From Ailurus styani (taxonomy: Eukaryota; Chordata; Mammalia; Carnivora; Ailuridae): a DNA stretch of 64,000 bases. The stretch spans positions 353,492-417,491 of the forward strand of contig LNAC01000854.1 of assembly GCA_002007465.1 (NCBI GenBank), given 5' to 3'. How positions within the stretch are numbered: the stretch's first letter is position 1; each line of letters starts with the position of its first letter. This document shows positions 1 through 11,895 of the stretch, in pieces. The position numbers were made by a program, and so were the translations under genes. The notes beneath the pieces are model-generated. The model worked only from the letters and a program-made list of their open reading frames with translations. It ran no database searches and had not been told where the DNA came from.

Positions 1-180
1 AGAGAGATAAGGACAGGGAGAGAGAGAACGCAGGTGGGGGGAGGAGCAAAGGGAGAGGGAGAAGCAGACTCTACGCTGGTATGGACCCCAATGCGGGGCT
101 TGATCCCAAGACCTCGAGATCATGACCTGAGCTAAAATCAAGAGTGGGACACTTAACCTACTGAGCCACCCAAGCCCCCC
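1..180 (-). mobile_element. Can-SINE, cut by the window edge
   Basis: This is the reverse complement of the carnivore tRNA-derived SINE. It has a purine-rich stretch, CGGGGCTTGATCCC (B-box side), GATCATGACCTGAGCT, and GAGCCACCCAAGC at the tRNA-like 5' end near 170. The A-rich tail lies outside the window. Confidence 0.88.
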
Positions 181-417
181 TAAAATTGACTTTCTAACCT
201 GTCTTGAGACTAGGAGGTCTACTGTACCCAGTCTTTCACAATTTCACAGTAAGGGTGTACAAAAGAATTGTTCAGAAGAATAAGTCTGTTGCATTTCACT
301 TGGGAATCAGTAGTTACTCAACCCAACTCTTAATTACTATGTGTGGGCAGCAGAGTTCACTGAATGTAAAAACAAAATGGGTTTTTATAATAGTAACGTT
401 TTGATTAATTGTTCTCC

Positions 418-580
418 CAGTGCTATCTACTATGTATTGATAGCACTTTCCATGTACCATCTCATTTAGTCATCATAACAAAGCCATGAAGAAGGTCCTG
501 TTATCACTCTATTAGATACATGCATATCAGAAACTAGCAGATGTCAGGATTTTGCCTTGACAGAGTCTGGCTCAGACAAC
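418..580 (+). repeat. Decayed MIR, duplicated partner of 17785-17960
   Basis: CCATGTACCATCTCATTTAG, TCATCATAACAAAGCCATGA and a following trinucleotide-like ATCACTCTATTAG stretch are MIR-like. The corresponding copy lies 17.37 kb downstream. Confidence 0.65.
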
Positions 581-989
581 AGTCTGTTGTGGTAAAATTA
601 AGCCCTCATTACTTAACCACAACAATGTGCATTGTCTATACCAACATCAGTGTCATCAATAAAGAACAAAGTTAAATTATCCCAAAGATGGATGTGTCAC
701 GTGAAGGAGGGTGTACTTCCAGCCTCATGTGCCACAAGGAACTGATCTATGCTCTATAAGGCCTAGAAGATGAGATCATGTATGAGAACCTGGCTGTCAA
801 GGACAATGACTCCTAAGGTCAGAGTCACAAAAATCTTTGGACTTCTAGAGGAACACAGAACATAAGGAAGATGAGAATAAAGGCCGTTCTTACTGAGATT
901 GGTGAGTTAGTTGAGCTAAACCCAGAACTGATACACCAAGATAACAACACCATAGTATCTCTCTCTCTCATATAACTTCTGCCTTTCTC

Positions 990-1190
990 TTGGCCAGTCA
1001 ATGTACTTTACATATGTATTTATTTAATCCTCAAAACAGTCCTTTCAACCAAAAAACAATATCCCTACTTTGCTTTAGGGAAACTGAAGCACAGGGAGGT
1101 TGAGTGACTTGCCCAATATCACAGATGCTGACTGTCCAGTCCAGGATTGAACTGAGGCAATCCGATTCTCGACATTATAATCGTAACCGC
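990..1190 (+). repeat. MIR, duplicated partner of 18310-18520
   Basis: ATTTATTTAATCCTCAAAAC, GGGAAACTGAAGCACAGGGA and GTTGAGTGACTTGCCCAA are the MIR core and flank in order. Confidence 0.85.
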
Positions 1191-1495
1191 TGGGTAACGT
1201 GGCCTTTTTGGAGCTATCTGAGGATAATGGTCAGAGATATCAAGGCAGTGAAACAAAACCAGTGACCAAGACCAAGTGATGGGCGTTAGGCTTCAGATAG
1301 AAGCTTTCCTTTGCAAGAGGAAGCACCTTGACTGTAAACTGAAACGTAAATAGTGGGTGTGGTACAAGGAAGAACTTGACTCCAAGGGTCAGAGACCAAG
1401 GAGGGCCCTTACCTGCACAGAGAGCAGGAAAGTGGAAGAGAAGACTGATGATTCGTTTTCACGTTGATGGAGTAGAATTAAGAATGGGTGGTTGA

Positions 1496-1694
1496 GGGGC
1501 CCCTGGGTGTCTCAGTGGGTTAAAGCCTCTGCCTTTGGCTCGGGTCATGGTCTCAGGGTCCTGGGGTCGAGCCCCGCATCAGACTCCCTGCTCAGTGGGG
1601 AGCCTGCTTCCTCCTCTCTCTCTGCCTGCCTCTCCGCCTACTTGTAATCTCCCTCTGTCAAATAAATAAGTAAAATCTTTAAAAAAAAAAAAAA
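1496..1694 (+). mobile_element. Can-SINE with perfect 16-bp target-site duplication
   Basis: This is a full-length element: tRNA-like head (CTGGGTGTCTCAGTGGGTTAA), CT-rich stretch, AATAAATAAGTAAAATCTTT and a poly(A) tail. AAGAATGGGTGGTTGA occurs at 1480-1495 and 1695-1710, so the insertion is young. The related sequence near 20 kb lacks it. Confidence 0.95.
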
Positions 1695-1839
1695 AAGAAT
1701 GGGTGGTTGATAGTATTTTATCTAAAGGAGACCTTTCTCAAGACAAAGGAATCTGGATTTCATTTTTGGTGTTAACAATTGTTATGATCTTTCAGGAGGC
1801 ATTTATAGAACATTGCTCGTGTGGTATCAAGTTTCACAG

Positions 1840-1955
1840 GTTAGATGGGAGCTCCCCAAGGGCGGAAACTAGAATCTGTTTGCCACTTTTTCATCCACGC
1901 TAGCATACTGCCTAGCTCATAGGGGACACTCAGCAAGCATTCATGAACCTTTATC
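1840..1955 (+). repeat. L2 3' end
   Basis: GGGAGCTCCCCAAGGGCGGA, CATACTGCCTAGCTCATAGG and ACTCAGCAAGCATTCATGAA are the L2 3' terminal signature. A weaker partner lies near 20290-20360. Confidence 0.75.
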
Positions 1956-2054
1956 GGTTAACTACACACAGTTTTCAATGTTAAACTATCTTAGGACTTC
2001 TTCATTTTCCAAAATCCTTTTATTTGCAAAACAGTATAATCGGAAATAATTGTA

Positions 2055-2255
2055 GCTAAAATTTATTTACTAATGACTGTGTACCAGACACTATGTTAAA
2101 TTCTTTAGATGCAAACCTCACATCAAAGATTTGAAGTATTAATGGTGTTTTCATCTATAGAAGGGGAATCGAGGTCTGGAGAATTAAGTAATATATTCAA
2201 TGTCATAAGACTATCAAGCAGCAGAATCAGAATTCAGATCCAGTCAATCCAATCT
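2055..2255 (+). repeat. MIR, duplicated partner of 20485-20690
   Basis: ACTGTGTACCAGACACTATG, then AAGGGGAATCGAGGTCTGG and GAATCAGAATTCAGATCC are in MIR order. Confidence 0.7.
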
Positions 2256-3399
2256 AGATTAACTGTGAATGATCTTTTTGTAAAGGACCTTCTGATACTT
2301 AGGTCTTCAATGGCTATGCCAGGCTCATGTCATAGTAGTCAATAAATGCTGACTTACACGTGATCATTTAGTCTAGCCTGCTATGCAAAAAAAAAAAAAT
2401 GTAACTTCATAAAATATGTAACTTAAACACAGCAGCCATTACCCTTTCAAAGTTAGACATCTCCTTGTCCATTAGTCACTTTTAGTTTTTAACGCACTCA
2501 GTTCTTGCAAAAGTTTCTCCTTATAGGGTGAATATTAGTCACTAATTCTGTCTCATTTGCCAGTGATTGCAGGGGAATTACAAACAGATTAGAAGTATCT
2601 CCTCCTTAATATAAAAAAAGAGTTATGTACATTCATTTCTATCATGTAGAACAGAGGATATGAGCCTTTTAAAGAGAGCATGCCAAGTTGTGAACACCTC
2701 TGATCACATTATGCCAGGGGGTGCTTGTGCCAGCTGAGCAGCCCCGCAGAGGGTGTGAATCCTCCCAAGTCTTGCAAGATGGTGGAGAATTCAGGGTTGT
2801 AACTGCTGACAGTGACAGGGTGGGATGCTGTAGGCGGGAGCTAGTTCAGAAGCCATTTAGAATTGGATTCCTCCGTGTCTTTGGCACGCGGAGTGGGCAC
2901 TGAGAGCCACTGGCCTGTAGGATGATTGTTTATTCTTTGTTAGATGGGGTACACCGGTGCTTCTCTGGGGTCAGTGTGCATACAAATCATGGAAGATCTT
3001 GCAGAAATGCAGGCTGTGATAGGGATGGGCATAGATTTACATTTCTAACAATTTCTTCTGTCTTGCTGATGTGGCCACAGAGCACACTTTAAATGTTAAT
3101 GCAACAGAGAAGCATTGTTAACTCTGTGGTTCTTAGGGAGGAAAAGGGAAGGCGAGTTAGAATGGGGTCTCACAGGATCTCACAGTTGTGAGGACTTTCC
3201 CTAGACCACAAGGAAGGATTTGCTTTCCTACCTTCTTGATGAACTTTGACTAGATCACTGCTTCTATTTCATTTGGTTTTTTTGTTTTGTTTTGTTTTGC
3301 TTATTCTCCACTGTTTGTTTGCTTTTAATTTGTGTTAACACCATTGGGCCAAGAGAAGAGGCGCATTTGTGAGCACAGTCTGGTTTCACCCTCAGAAGG

Positions 3400-3560
3400 C
3401 TGGCTAAGAGGCAGGACGTTTGGGCTCCTATTTTTCTAATTCTGCCAGGTCACTGTGTGACCTTAGAAAAATCACTTAATTCCGCTGGGCATTGGTTTTC
3501 CCACCTGTAAAACAAAATGTCGGACTAGATGATGTATAAGTACCTCTAATTCTATGCCCC
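3400..3560 (+). repeat. MIRb-like element, partner of 21835-21990
   Basis: GTCACTGTGTGACCTTAGAA, AAATCACTTAATTCCGCTGG and CACCTGTAAAACAAAATG match the central MIRb region. The second copy reads GACTCACTGTGGTAGAAAAG and ACCGATAAAATGAAA. Confidence 0.75.
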
Positions 3561-3889
3561 TCTGCTAACTTTCTAGCATTTTGATTTTTTTCCTCTTACT
3601 GGCAGACAAAATTAAATGGATTATTTTGAGAATAACTGAATACAACTAATTCCTGAACCTCGCACATAGTAGGAATTCAAAAGTAAACAGCAAATTAATG
3701 AAGAGTTTGTATATATTAATGATCTTGGAACTTTGCATGGCATAAGATCTAGAGAATAAGACATATTCCATATGAACTGTCCTCCCTTAAAAAAAAAGTT
3801 TTGTTATCCTGTTTGGAAAGGATTAAGAATACTTCGTAAAGGGTCCCAGATCTGTCTGGTGTTGCATAACTGGCATAATAATATTAAGA

Positions 3890-4105
3890 ATTTGCATTTA
3901 TTGATTGCTTATTTCACATCAAGTACTGTTCTATGAGGACACATTCATTAATATCATTCTAATCTTTACAACAATTCCCAGAGGTAAGTTTTACCATTAG
4001 ATCTCATTCATAATGAAAAAAATCGAGGCACAGATGTTAACTACCTCTCAGGGGTCACAGAGCTAGTGAGTGGCACAGCCAGACTCTCATCTAAGTGTTC
4101 CAAAG
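3890..4105 (+). repeat. MIR, duplicated partner of 22360-22417 plus sequence after the SINE
   Basis: ATTGATTGCTTATTTCACAT, ATCTTTACAACAATTCCCAG, GAGGCACAGATGTTAACTAC and CACAGAGCTAGTGAGTGGCA are MIR landmarks. Confidence 0.82.
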
Positions 4106-4254
4106 GCTGAAAACCATGTCTATAGTTACTAAGTGAGACTGTCCCCCACATACAGCCTGACCTGTGGAGCCCTGCCTAGCTACGATAAACTAAAGCTCAA
4201 GAAAAGTAAGACTGAATTTTTCACTGACCTGAAAATTCATCCTAAGAAAGGGGA

Positions 4255-4415
4255 TAATAATATACCTAATATATTTTAACCTAATATATTTAAATATTTT
4301 AATGTATTTATACCTAATACCTAATATATAATTTTAATTATATTATTATATAATAATATACCTAATATATTTTACTATACCTAGTATATTTTTAATATAT
4401 ACCTAATATAAAACA
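4255..4415 (+). repeat. AT-rich minisatellite, TACCTAATATATTT type
   Basis: ACCTAATATATTTTA recurs with variants about nine times in 160 bp, with no comparable array at the matching place in the downstream duplicate. Confidence 0.75.
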
Positions 4416-4439
4416 GAAGGATAATATACAAATCCATGA

Positions 4440-4900
4440 AAAAAGTGAACAAAAATATGTAAATACAGACTATTCACAGAATTAATATAGGTCAATAATA
4501 AATGTGAAGATGTCTTCATCCTCAATCAGAAAATCGTACTTTAAAATGAGAACCTATGTTTTGACCAACAGATTGTTGGCAGGAAAAAAAACGCCAATAC
4601 TATGTACTGTTGGTGAGTATGTAGGTCAAAGTAAGCATTCACACACTGTTGGTGGCAGTATAAATAGGCATGGATTGTGATGCCAAAAAGCTTGGAAATA
4701 TCTATTCAACACTAAAAAATGGGGAATACCAGTCCTAAGAACCTAGTCTAGAGAAATTCTTAACATATGTAATTGCACAAAGAAATGTGTTCAAGGATTT
4801 TTAATTGAAGTTTATTCTAAAAAATTCTACATAATCTAAAATTTATTAATTTTGGACAAGTATAGATGCAATATATTAAAAAGAACAAGTATCTATAATG
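4440..4900 (+). mobile_element. Old L1M 3' end, first copy
   Basis: GTTGGTGGCAGTATAAATAG, GGAAATATCTATTCAA and CTAGAGAAATTCTTAACATA are decayed forms of the classic mammalian L1 3' UTR. The related element at 23.6-24.2 kb sits at the corresponding place in the tandem duplication. Confidence 0.6.
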
Positions 4901-4961
4901 GGCTACACTAGAAATTGCTCATCAAATACAGTTAAGATGAAGAAAATAAGTCATGTTTTAG

Positions 4962-5092
4962 GGAGGGCACGGGTTGGGATGAGCACTGGGTGTTAAACTC
5001 AACTAATGAATCATTGAACACTACATCAAAAACTAATGATATTCTGTACAAAATAAATACAAGTAAAAAAAATTTAAATTTAAAAAAAATTC
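4962..5092 (+). mobile_element. 3' end of a carnivore L1
   Basis: GGGTTGGGATGAGCACTGGG, AATGAATCATTGAACACTAC and ATCAAAAACTAATGAT followed by an A-rich tail are the 3' UTR signature of carnivore L1 elements. Heavily 5'-truncated. Confidence 0.8.
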
Positions 5093-6301
5093 TTTTTCAT
5101 TTTGTGGGAGAAACTTCTAGCTCTTCCTGAACTCATACATCTGTATGTGTGCACATGGGTACAATGGTTACATGTGTGTGTTTATAAACGTCAAATGTAA
5201 GGATGGTGCGCACTGAGTCGTCAATAGAAGTTGCTTTTAGAAACAGGAATAAGTTTGAGAAACACATACTTCTGTGTTTTTGTAATTTTACAGTGAACAT
5301 GTATTGATACAGGTTTAAAAAAAAAAGTTGTCTCAAGACCCCTCTGGTCCCTTAAGTTCTCAAATATTTATCAGTACACATTTTTCACTGATCTAGTGAA
5401 AGCAAAAATGAAGCAATTAAAAGCAGTTTAGAATCTTGTTGGAATGTTAAATTGTATCAAGGTATCTCTGAAAACACCCTTTTTGTATCTATTTACTACA
5501 TTATTCAATATTATGCTGTAACATTTAGGTAAAGTAACCAATGTTATTAATTGAAATAATTTGAATGAGAAACCAAAATAACACGCAGAGTAACCTGTGA
5601 TTCCCCAGACTCTAACACAAAACTGCCTGACATAAATAAAAACCCAATTTATCGAGCCGTAAGGAGATGCTCTTCACCATGTGAATTGATCTTGGAAGCT
5701 ACTCATACTTCAGTTTAAGAGTTACCAGACTTTCCTCCTTCCTTTTAGCTCCGTGAAAGTGTTGAGTAATGTATTTGTGGGTAAATAAATAAGGCCCCCC
5801 ATGAAAGCGATTTTACGGAACAAAAGTGTACTTCTCACTCATGTTAATTCTTACGCAGGTAAATGGCGGAGTCTGCCAGGTGGAGATCCAGGGACTTCTG
5901 TCTCAGCACCCCACCATCCTCCTGGCCTTGGCAACCTTTACTTCCAGCCAGTGATGGGGAGAGCAGTTGTGCAGGAGGCGTAGCCCACTTCGTACCCACT
6001 GCAGCCCTACGAGTGGCACACATCTTTTCTGCTTATGTTCCTTTTGTAAAGAGTATGACACCACCTCTCACCACTGCCCATGTGAGAGAGCTGGGGAGTG
6101 CAGCCACGTGCTGGCGTGTGAGAGACGCCTGGGTATAAGGAGGAGAAGAACACACCTGATAAGGAGCTATGTCTTCCTTAAGATAATACTAAAAACTGAT
6201 ATAAATAATCTCTAAACTTAGCCCTTGTAAATTCTGCCTCCTCCTTCCCTGTTGTTAAGGATTCCCAACAAACTTCTGTCCTTTTTACCTCATAATTAGT
6301 T
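5093..6301. other. Intergenic, no gene recognised
   Basis: AT-rich, with a moderately GC-rich stretch at 5860-6140. That stretch holds overlapping short frames of up to 91 codons without recognisable motifs. Confidence 0.6.
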
Positions 6302-6317
6302 AAGAAATACAATTGAG

Positions 6318-6560
6318 GAACACTTGGGTGACTCAGTCGGTTAAGTGTCCCACTCTCAGTTTTGGCTCCGGTCATGATCTCAGGGTCCTGAGGTTGAGCC
6401 CCGCCTCCAGCTCTGTGCTCAGCAGAGTCTGCTTAATACTCACTCTTCCTCTCTTTCTGCCCTCCTCCCGCTCCTTCTTTCCCTCTCTCCCTCTCTTTCT
6501 CTCTCTCTCTCTCTCTCAAATAGAAAAATAAATCTTAAAAAATTTTAAGAATTGAAAAAA
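6318..6560 (+). mobile_element. Can-SINE
   Basis: The tRNA-like head (TTGGGTGACTCAGTCGGTTAAG) is followed by a long CT run and AAATAAATCTT. Flanking repeats AAGAAATACAATTGAG (6302-6317) and AAGAAATACGGTTGAG (6561-6576) differ at two bases. Confidence 0.93.
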
Positions 6561-6576
6561 AAGAAATACGGTTGAG

Positions 6577-7513
6577 AACATCATCATTTGCATTCTCTAC
6601 CAATACATTTTTGTCACGCCATCTTAAAAATCCATTCACTCATTTGTCGTGCATTTCTCACAACCTTATTTTCTGTTTCTTGTGCGAAATATCTATTATG
6701 GTAACTTACTTTGACAGACAGTTAAATCCACGCATTTTATGCTGATTTTTTTCTGTGTTACAGTCAAATGAACTCTATGGTCAAATTTTAGCAGTACTTG
6801 ACTTTATGCATAAAAGGTACAAATGTAAATGTCCAGTGAAATCAAATGCCTGATGCTAATACATGTTTTCATCTCAATTAATCCTGTGTTTTTCTGTGTG
6901 TTAATTCTTCTATGTATTTATGTAATTGTTACTCTCTTTAAATAGTAAGCACTATCAAGATAAAAGTTATTTCAGTTTAATAGAACATTGACAATTTTGA
7001 GCTTATAGATGTTGACATTTAGGTTCTTGAAGGATTTTCCTAAATTTTTGTTTATGACATAACCCCAAATGTTATACTGAATTTCTGGCTAACTTTTAAT
7101 TTTTCATTCTTATCAAAATGTTTATTTATAGCCAATATCCCTAATGTGTTGATAACAGAAATATATTCCCTAAAACCATTCTCTATACTTTAGGGCTTGC
7201 TTGTGAAAGTCAGTTTCCTGATTTTTGCATGGGGCCTATAAGGTGAACCCTTAAGGGAATATCCATATTAAACAGGGTCTGTCTGTTCTCTGTGTGATTT
7301 TCCTTTGTATATATTTATATTTTGACTATGTTCCTGTCTCAGCCACTTTTAGAAGCTGTGCACAGGTTAAAAGTTGCAGCAATTTGACACCTAACAGAAA
7401 ACATCTTATTTTGAGGTGATGCATTTCCTACATTTTAGTTTGTTTGGTATCATAAAATTTTATATTTAACTTCTTCTGATTGTCTTAGTTAAATTTTTCT
7501 ATTTTTATACCCA
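6577..7513. other. Intergenic, AT-rich, nothing recognised
   Basis: There are no open frames of note and no repeat I could name. Confidence 0.6.
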
Positions 7514-7525
7514 AAAAATGACTTT

Positions 7526-7944
7526 AAAAAAAAAAGACTTTATTTGAGGTCCCTGGGTGGCTCAGTGGGTTAAGCCTCTGCCTTCAGCTCAGGTTATGAT
7601 CTCAGGGTCCTGGGATCGAGCCCCACATCAGGCTCTCTGCTCAGCAGGGAGCCTGCTTCCCCCCTTTCCCTCTGCCTGCCTCTCTGCCTACTTGTGATCT
7701 CTCTCTCTCCCTCTGTCAAATAAATAAATAAAATCTTTTAAAAAAAAAAAAGGCTTTATTTTTTTGAGAGAGAGAGAGAGAGTGCGTGTGCGCATGCATG
7801 AGCCCCGGGGCAGTGCAGAGGGAAAGGAAGAAGCAGACTCCCCGCTGAGCAAGAAGCCCAAAGCGGGCCTCAATTCCAGGATCCTGGGATCGTGAACTGA
7901 GCAGAAGGCAGACCCCTAACCCACTGAGCCACCAGGACCTGCCT
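7526..7944 (-). mobile_element. Older Can-SINE, split by a younger one
   Basis: A reverse-strand element runs from GAGCCACCAGGACC near 7927-7940 back through a GA run at 7765-7783 into an A/T-rich tail. That tail is interrupted by the plus-strand SINE at 7549-7751. AAAATGACTTT flanks the composite at 7515-7525 and 7945-7955. Confidence 0.85.
7549..7751 (+). mobile_element. Can-SINE nested in the tail of another
   Basis: This is a full plus-strand element (CCCTGGGTGGCTCAGTGGGTTAAG to AAATAAATAAATAAAATCTTTTA and poly(A)). The short repeats GACTTTATTTGAG and GGCTTTATTTTTTTGAG on either side come from the tail of the older reverse-strand element. Confidence 0.9.
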
Positions 7945-7955
7945 AAAATGACTTT

Positions 7956-9300
7956 TTATAACTGGTGTTTTCATGGTGTTGAATATAGAAAAACATGTCC
8001 TATTTTTTTTCCACAGGAGTTTTGTTGTTTATATGAATTTCCAACGGCTCACATTTTCTGCAGTTCACCTGCGTGTGAAAAGAGAATGAAGAAAAGACTC
8101 TAGTGTTTAAGGATTGCCTACAACACACCAGCTTTTTTATACAATCCGGAGAAAAATTGTCATGTTCCTGGATGAATATGTGGTTCTTCGCACAATGGAC
8201 ATGTACCGTTGGAGCACAGGTAAGCACGTTCTCAAAACATAACCTGTGCAGGACTTTCCTCAAGTTTCTGCCATAACCACAGCTGAGGATCACACTATAA
8301 CAAACTCATTAACTTGTAAATTGCACTGTTCCTTGATATGAAATTCCTAGCCCTCCTCTGTCTACTGTAAGAGAGAAAAGAACATGAGAACACCTTTGGC
8401 AGCAAGTGTCTCCACCCTCCTGGGAGAGATGGTGGCATCAAGGGGAAGCTGCCTTGGAGAGGGTTCTCTCCTCCCCTGCCCTGAGGGACTGGACCTGGAA
8501 TCCCCTCACTTCAGAACAGAGATTAGGGAATACTTCCAAGGTTGACTTACCTGCGTGGTTTGTGCCCTAGAAAACCCTTCCTCCGGCATCTTCTAATAAG
8601 CCCCACTGGGACACCTTGGCTCTCCTTGGACTCCCCATTCTGCTCCCTGCCTCTGTAACCTGTTCAGCATCTCCACACCTTGACTTGCTGTTTGGAATCA
8701 GCTGATTTTTCAGGGCCCTTTCTTCCCACCTCTGCTGTTTCATCAGGGGCCCTAATTGCTGTGGGGAGAGGCTGAAGGACAGAGGGAAAGGCCGGGAGCT
8801 TCTTCACCATCACACTGGTTCTGCTCCCTTACAGGTTCACCTGAACCGTCTGTCCGTTTGGGAATTAGGACAGTGCTGGGATTCATGAAATCAAATAATG
8901 CCAAGTATTCAGGGACTGTAATGACTGATGTTGTCTCAGAGGTGTGCTCTGGGGCTGGCTGTGTTGTCTCACCGTGGGTCCTGCTGGGGATGAGAGCAGA
9001 AATAGAACGCTGCTGTGTCTCTCCTTCCCAGCGGAGGTGGGCCTGCATGTGTCTCACAGCCCACCCCTCCAGTGAGCCCTCTGGTGCTACCTACCAGGTT
9101 GAGGCCCTCGGAGAATAAAAGCTCCTTTTCTGAGGCTTCTGCCACATTTTTAATGAGGCACAGAAGTGAGGGTTCTGCAGCTCCCACGGAAGCTCCCAGA
9201 AAGCAAGATCCAGCCCAACCTTCAGGTGCTTTTCCCTTGTGAGGTCCTTGAGTCCAAATGTGGGAGCTGACCAGGTTACCTTATACTTTATCATTAATAT
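7956..9300. other. Intergenic block of unassigned, less AT-rich sequence
   Basis: 8340-9250 is clearly GC-richer than its surroundings and has overlapping frames on both strands (up to 120 codons), none with a recognisable domain. GAATAAAAGC occurs near 9112. It could be an old LTR or a noncoding exon region, and neither can be shown. Confidence 0.5.
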
Positions 9301-9855
9301 CTGTTAGACTGTGGGTAGCATTTACCCTTTTGTGGACTATCACTCTGTTAACTACTATTCTTTCTAAGCACAGGTAAGGAAATTCAGTCCTGTCTAAATA
9401 TAGGCTGATTATTATTCTGTTATGAGGCTATTTTGAGGGGGAAAAAAATCAATGCTAAGGTAGTTGAACATATTGCTCACAAGTAACGTAAATATGTATG
9501 GAGTTTGGTTAATATCATTTTGTATGGTAGAAAGTAGCTACATGAAAGCAATAACCTGTGGACAGTGATGCTAGATAAAGAATAAGAAATTTCTGTGTGA
9601 TGGATTTAGGTTAAATATGGAAAATAATTGTCTTAAGCCAAAGAACTTTACACTGGGATATATTACAAGTGCTTTTACATTTCAGAAATACATTAGTTTA
9701 GTCCTTGGGGTTATGTCAGCAAAACCACAATACATAATCAATGCTGCCCATACACAGCTCTTCCATTACCTATAACTTGGATATAAGTGTCAGGCACACA
9801 GAAAGTACTCAACTTTTAAATGTTAGACTTTCCCAAACCTGGAATATATGTGAGA

Positions 9856-9906
9856 GAGAGAGAGTGAGAGAGAGAGTGCGTGTGTGTTTGTGTGTGTGTG
9901 TGTGTG
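9856..9906 (+). repeat. Compound (GA)n-(GT)n microsatellite
   Basis: A GA run passes through GTGCGTG into a GT run of about 20 bp. Confidence 0.95.
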
Positions 9907-10284
9907 GTGATGTGGTTAGACAAAGTGCAGGAAAGGGAAGGAGTTGTTTTGTAGGGGATAATCTGTTCAGTTTTTAATAGTTTATCACAGTTTTGTGTCC
10001 TTTTTAATCCCTGATATCTCTTAAACTGATTGTGCTCTTTTCCAAAAAGAACATCAAAAGGTCAAGAGGCAAAATCTGCTTTACTAGGCCTTCAATAACA
10101 TATTATCCACAAACACACACTGTAGGCTTACACTGTTATGAAGACTTTGCAAATCTGACTTAAAAAGGGGAATGGCCACTACGGGGAGTGGTCCCAGGGG
10201 CTACTGGCACCAGGAAGAAGTGATGCTTCTCAGATCCATACGGCCACAGGCTAGTCAATAAACTGTTAAAGATTGAGGGTAATT

Positions 10285-10560
10285 GATCCGAGTTATTGAG
10301 TGTTCACCACGCAGTGGGAATATGCTCAATGTAGTATCTAAATTAATTAATTGCATTAATTAACACAGGTTATCTTCATTAATATGTGTTATCTCAGTCT
10401 TCACAACAACCTTATAAAATACTATCACATCTTTCAAAAAAGTGATAAAATAGGGCTTGAGAGGTTAAGAAATATATTCAGGGTTAAAAAAGTAGCAAAT
10501 GTGTGTCTAACCCTATGCTCTTTCATTGCTATTCTATGGTGCCTTTCAATTTGGGGATTT
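10285..10560 (+). repeat. MIR
   Basis: GTTATTGAGTGTTCACCACG, CTCAGTCTTCACAACAACCT and GGGCTTGAGAGGTTAAGAAA are MIR landmarks, interrupted by AT-rich expansion. Confidence 0.7.
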
Positions 10561-11296
10561 TTTTGTGTGGATTTTTTGGATTTTTTTTTTCTTTTTTTGC
10601 TTGAGAATCTGGCTCATGGTAGAATGTGGAGAGCCCATTAATACTGTTTTCTTGTATTTAATCAAATTGGTATCCAGTTAGTCAATAAATATTTATCGAA
10701 TACCTACAATGTTCTGGGCACAAGGCTTAGTCCAACATAGGATCTTTTTATCAGTGACCAGATTAAAAAGATTTCTTCAATCTAAGGGTATATTTTAAAT
10801 GTAAATTCTTGTTAATTCTGAAGCACAAGTAGAAAGCCCTTATTGGCCATTATGGTATCAAGAGATAATATTTCCATATCCCAGATAAATATGTTGACAG
10901 ATATTATTCCTACTGTGAATTATAAGATAGTATTTCTCAAGGTTATAAATATATATATACATGTATATATTAAAAAACATACATACATCTTATAAAACAA
11001 TTAACCCAGATATAGTTAACCTGAATGTAGACTTTCTATGTAATCAAAATCTTCTAGAAACCACTCAAATATGGAACTGTTGATATGTCTCTAGAAATAT
11101 CATGGAGGAGGAAATAAGAAAGATTTTGAGAATGGGGAATTGTAGATGAGAGATAAGGAAAATTGGAAAGAGAGAGAGAATGTCATAAAGGGGACCAGGA
11201 GAGAAAGGAGATCAGAATAGAGACAATGATATAGTGAGGCAGAGGAACAGAGACAAATAGACAAAACCATCAAGCGAGAGGATTCAGAGCAAGGAA

Positions 11297-11895
11297 GTTA
11301 CCAGGGATAAAGAGGAACATTACATAATGATAAGAGTCAATTCTCCAAAAAGACATAATCCTTAATATGTATGCACCTAACAACAGAGCATCAAAATCCA
11401 TGAGCCAAAAAAACAAACAAACAAAAAAATACATGAGCCAAAACCAGTAGAATTGAAAGGAGAGATAGATGAGCCTCCTGTTAGAGCTGGAGATTTCAAT
11501 ATCCCTTCATCAGAAATAGACCCAGCAGACAGAAAATCAATAAGGATACAGCTGAACTCAACACCACCATCAGTCAACTGGGTATAATGAGCATCTACAG
11601 ACTACCTCATCCAACAACAAGGAGCAAAATATACATTCTTCTCAAGCTCACATAGAACATTCACCCTGGTAGATCTTATTGTGGGATTTAAAACACACCT
11701 GAACAAATTAAAAAGAATAGAAGTCACACAATATGTGCTTTCAGACCACAATGGAATTGAAGTAGAAATCAGAAGCAGAGAGTGAGCTGGAAAATCCCCA
11801 AATACCTGGAGATTAAACAACATTCTTCTTACTATAACATGGGTCATGGAGGAAAATCTCCGAAACTTTAAAATATTTTGAATTAAAAGAGAGAC
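11297..11895 (+). mobile_element. L1 ORF2 fragment (endonuclease region)
   Basis: The sequence follows the conserved 5' part of mammalian L1 ORF2: ACATAATGATAAGAGTCAAT, ATGTATGCACCTAACAACAG, GGAGATTTCAATATCCC, CACAATGGAATTGAAGTAGA and GGAAAATCCCCAAATACCTG. In translation these correspond to YAPNN and GDFN of the AP endonuclease domain. No frame is open throughout, so it is dead. Confidence 0.85.

Larger units (their letters stand above)
185..4900. repeat. First copy of a diverged tandem segmental duplication
   Basis: Shared unique words and shared MIR positions align this block with 17590-24200: 720-950 with 18060-18260, 1715-2350 with 20160-20800, 2620-2950 with 21030-21550, 3150-3700 with 21590-22150. 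The offset is about 17.35 kb at the left and grows to 18.5 kb after insertions in the second copy. Confidence 0.8.

Noticed and set aside
8000..8293. 97-codon reverse frame with several cysteines and histidines
   Set aside because: The spacing fits no zinc-finger pattern and no start or splice context supports it.
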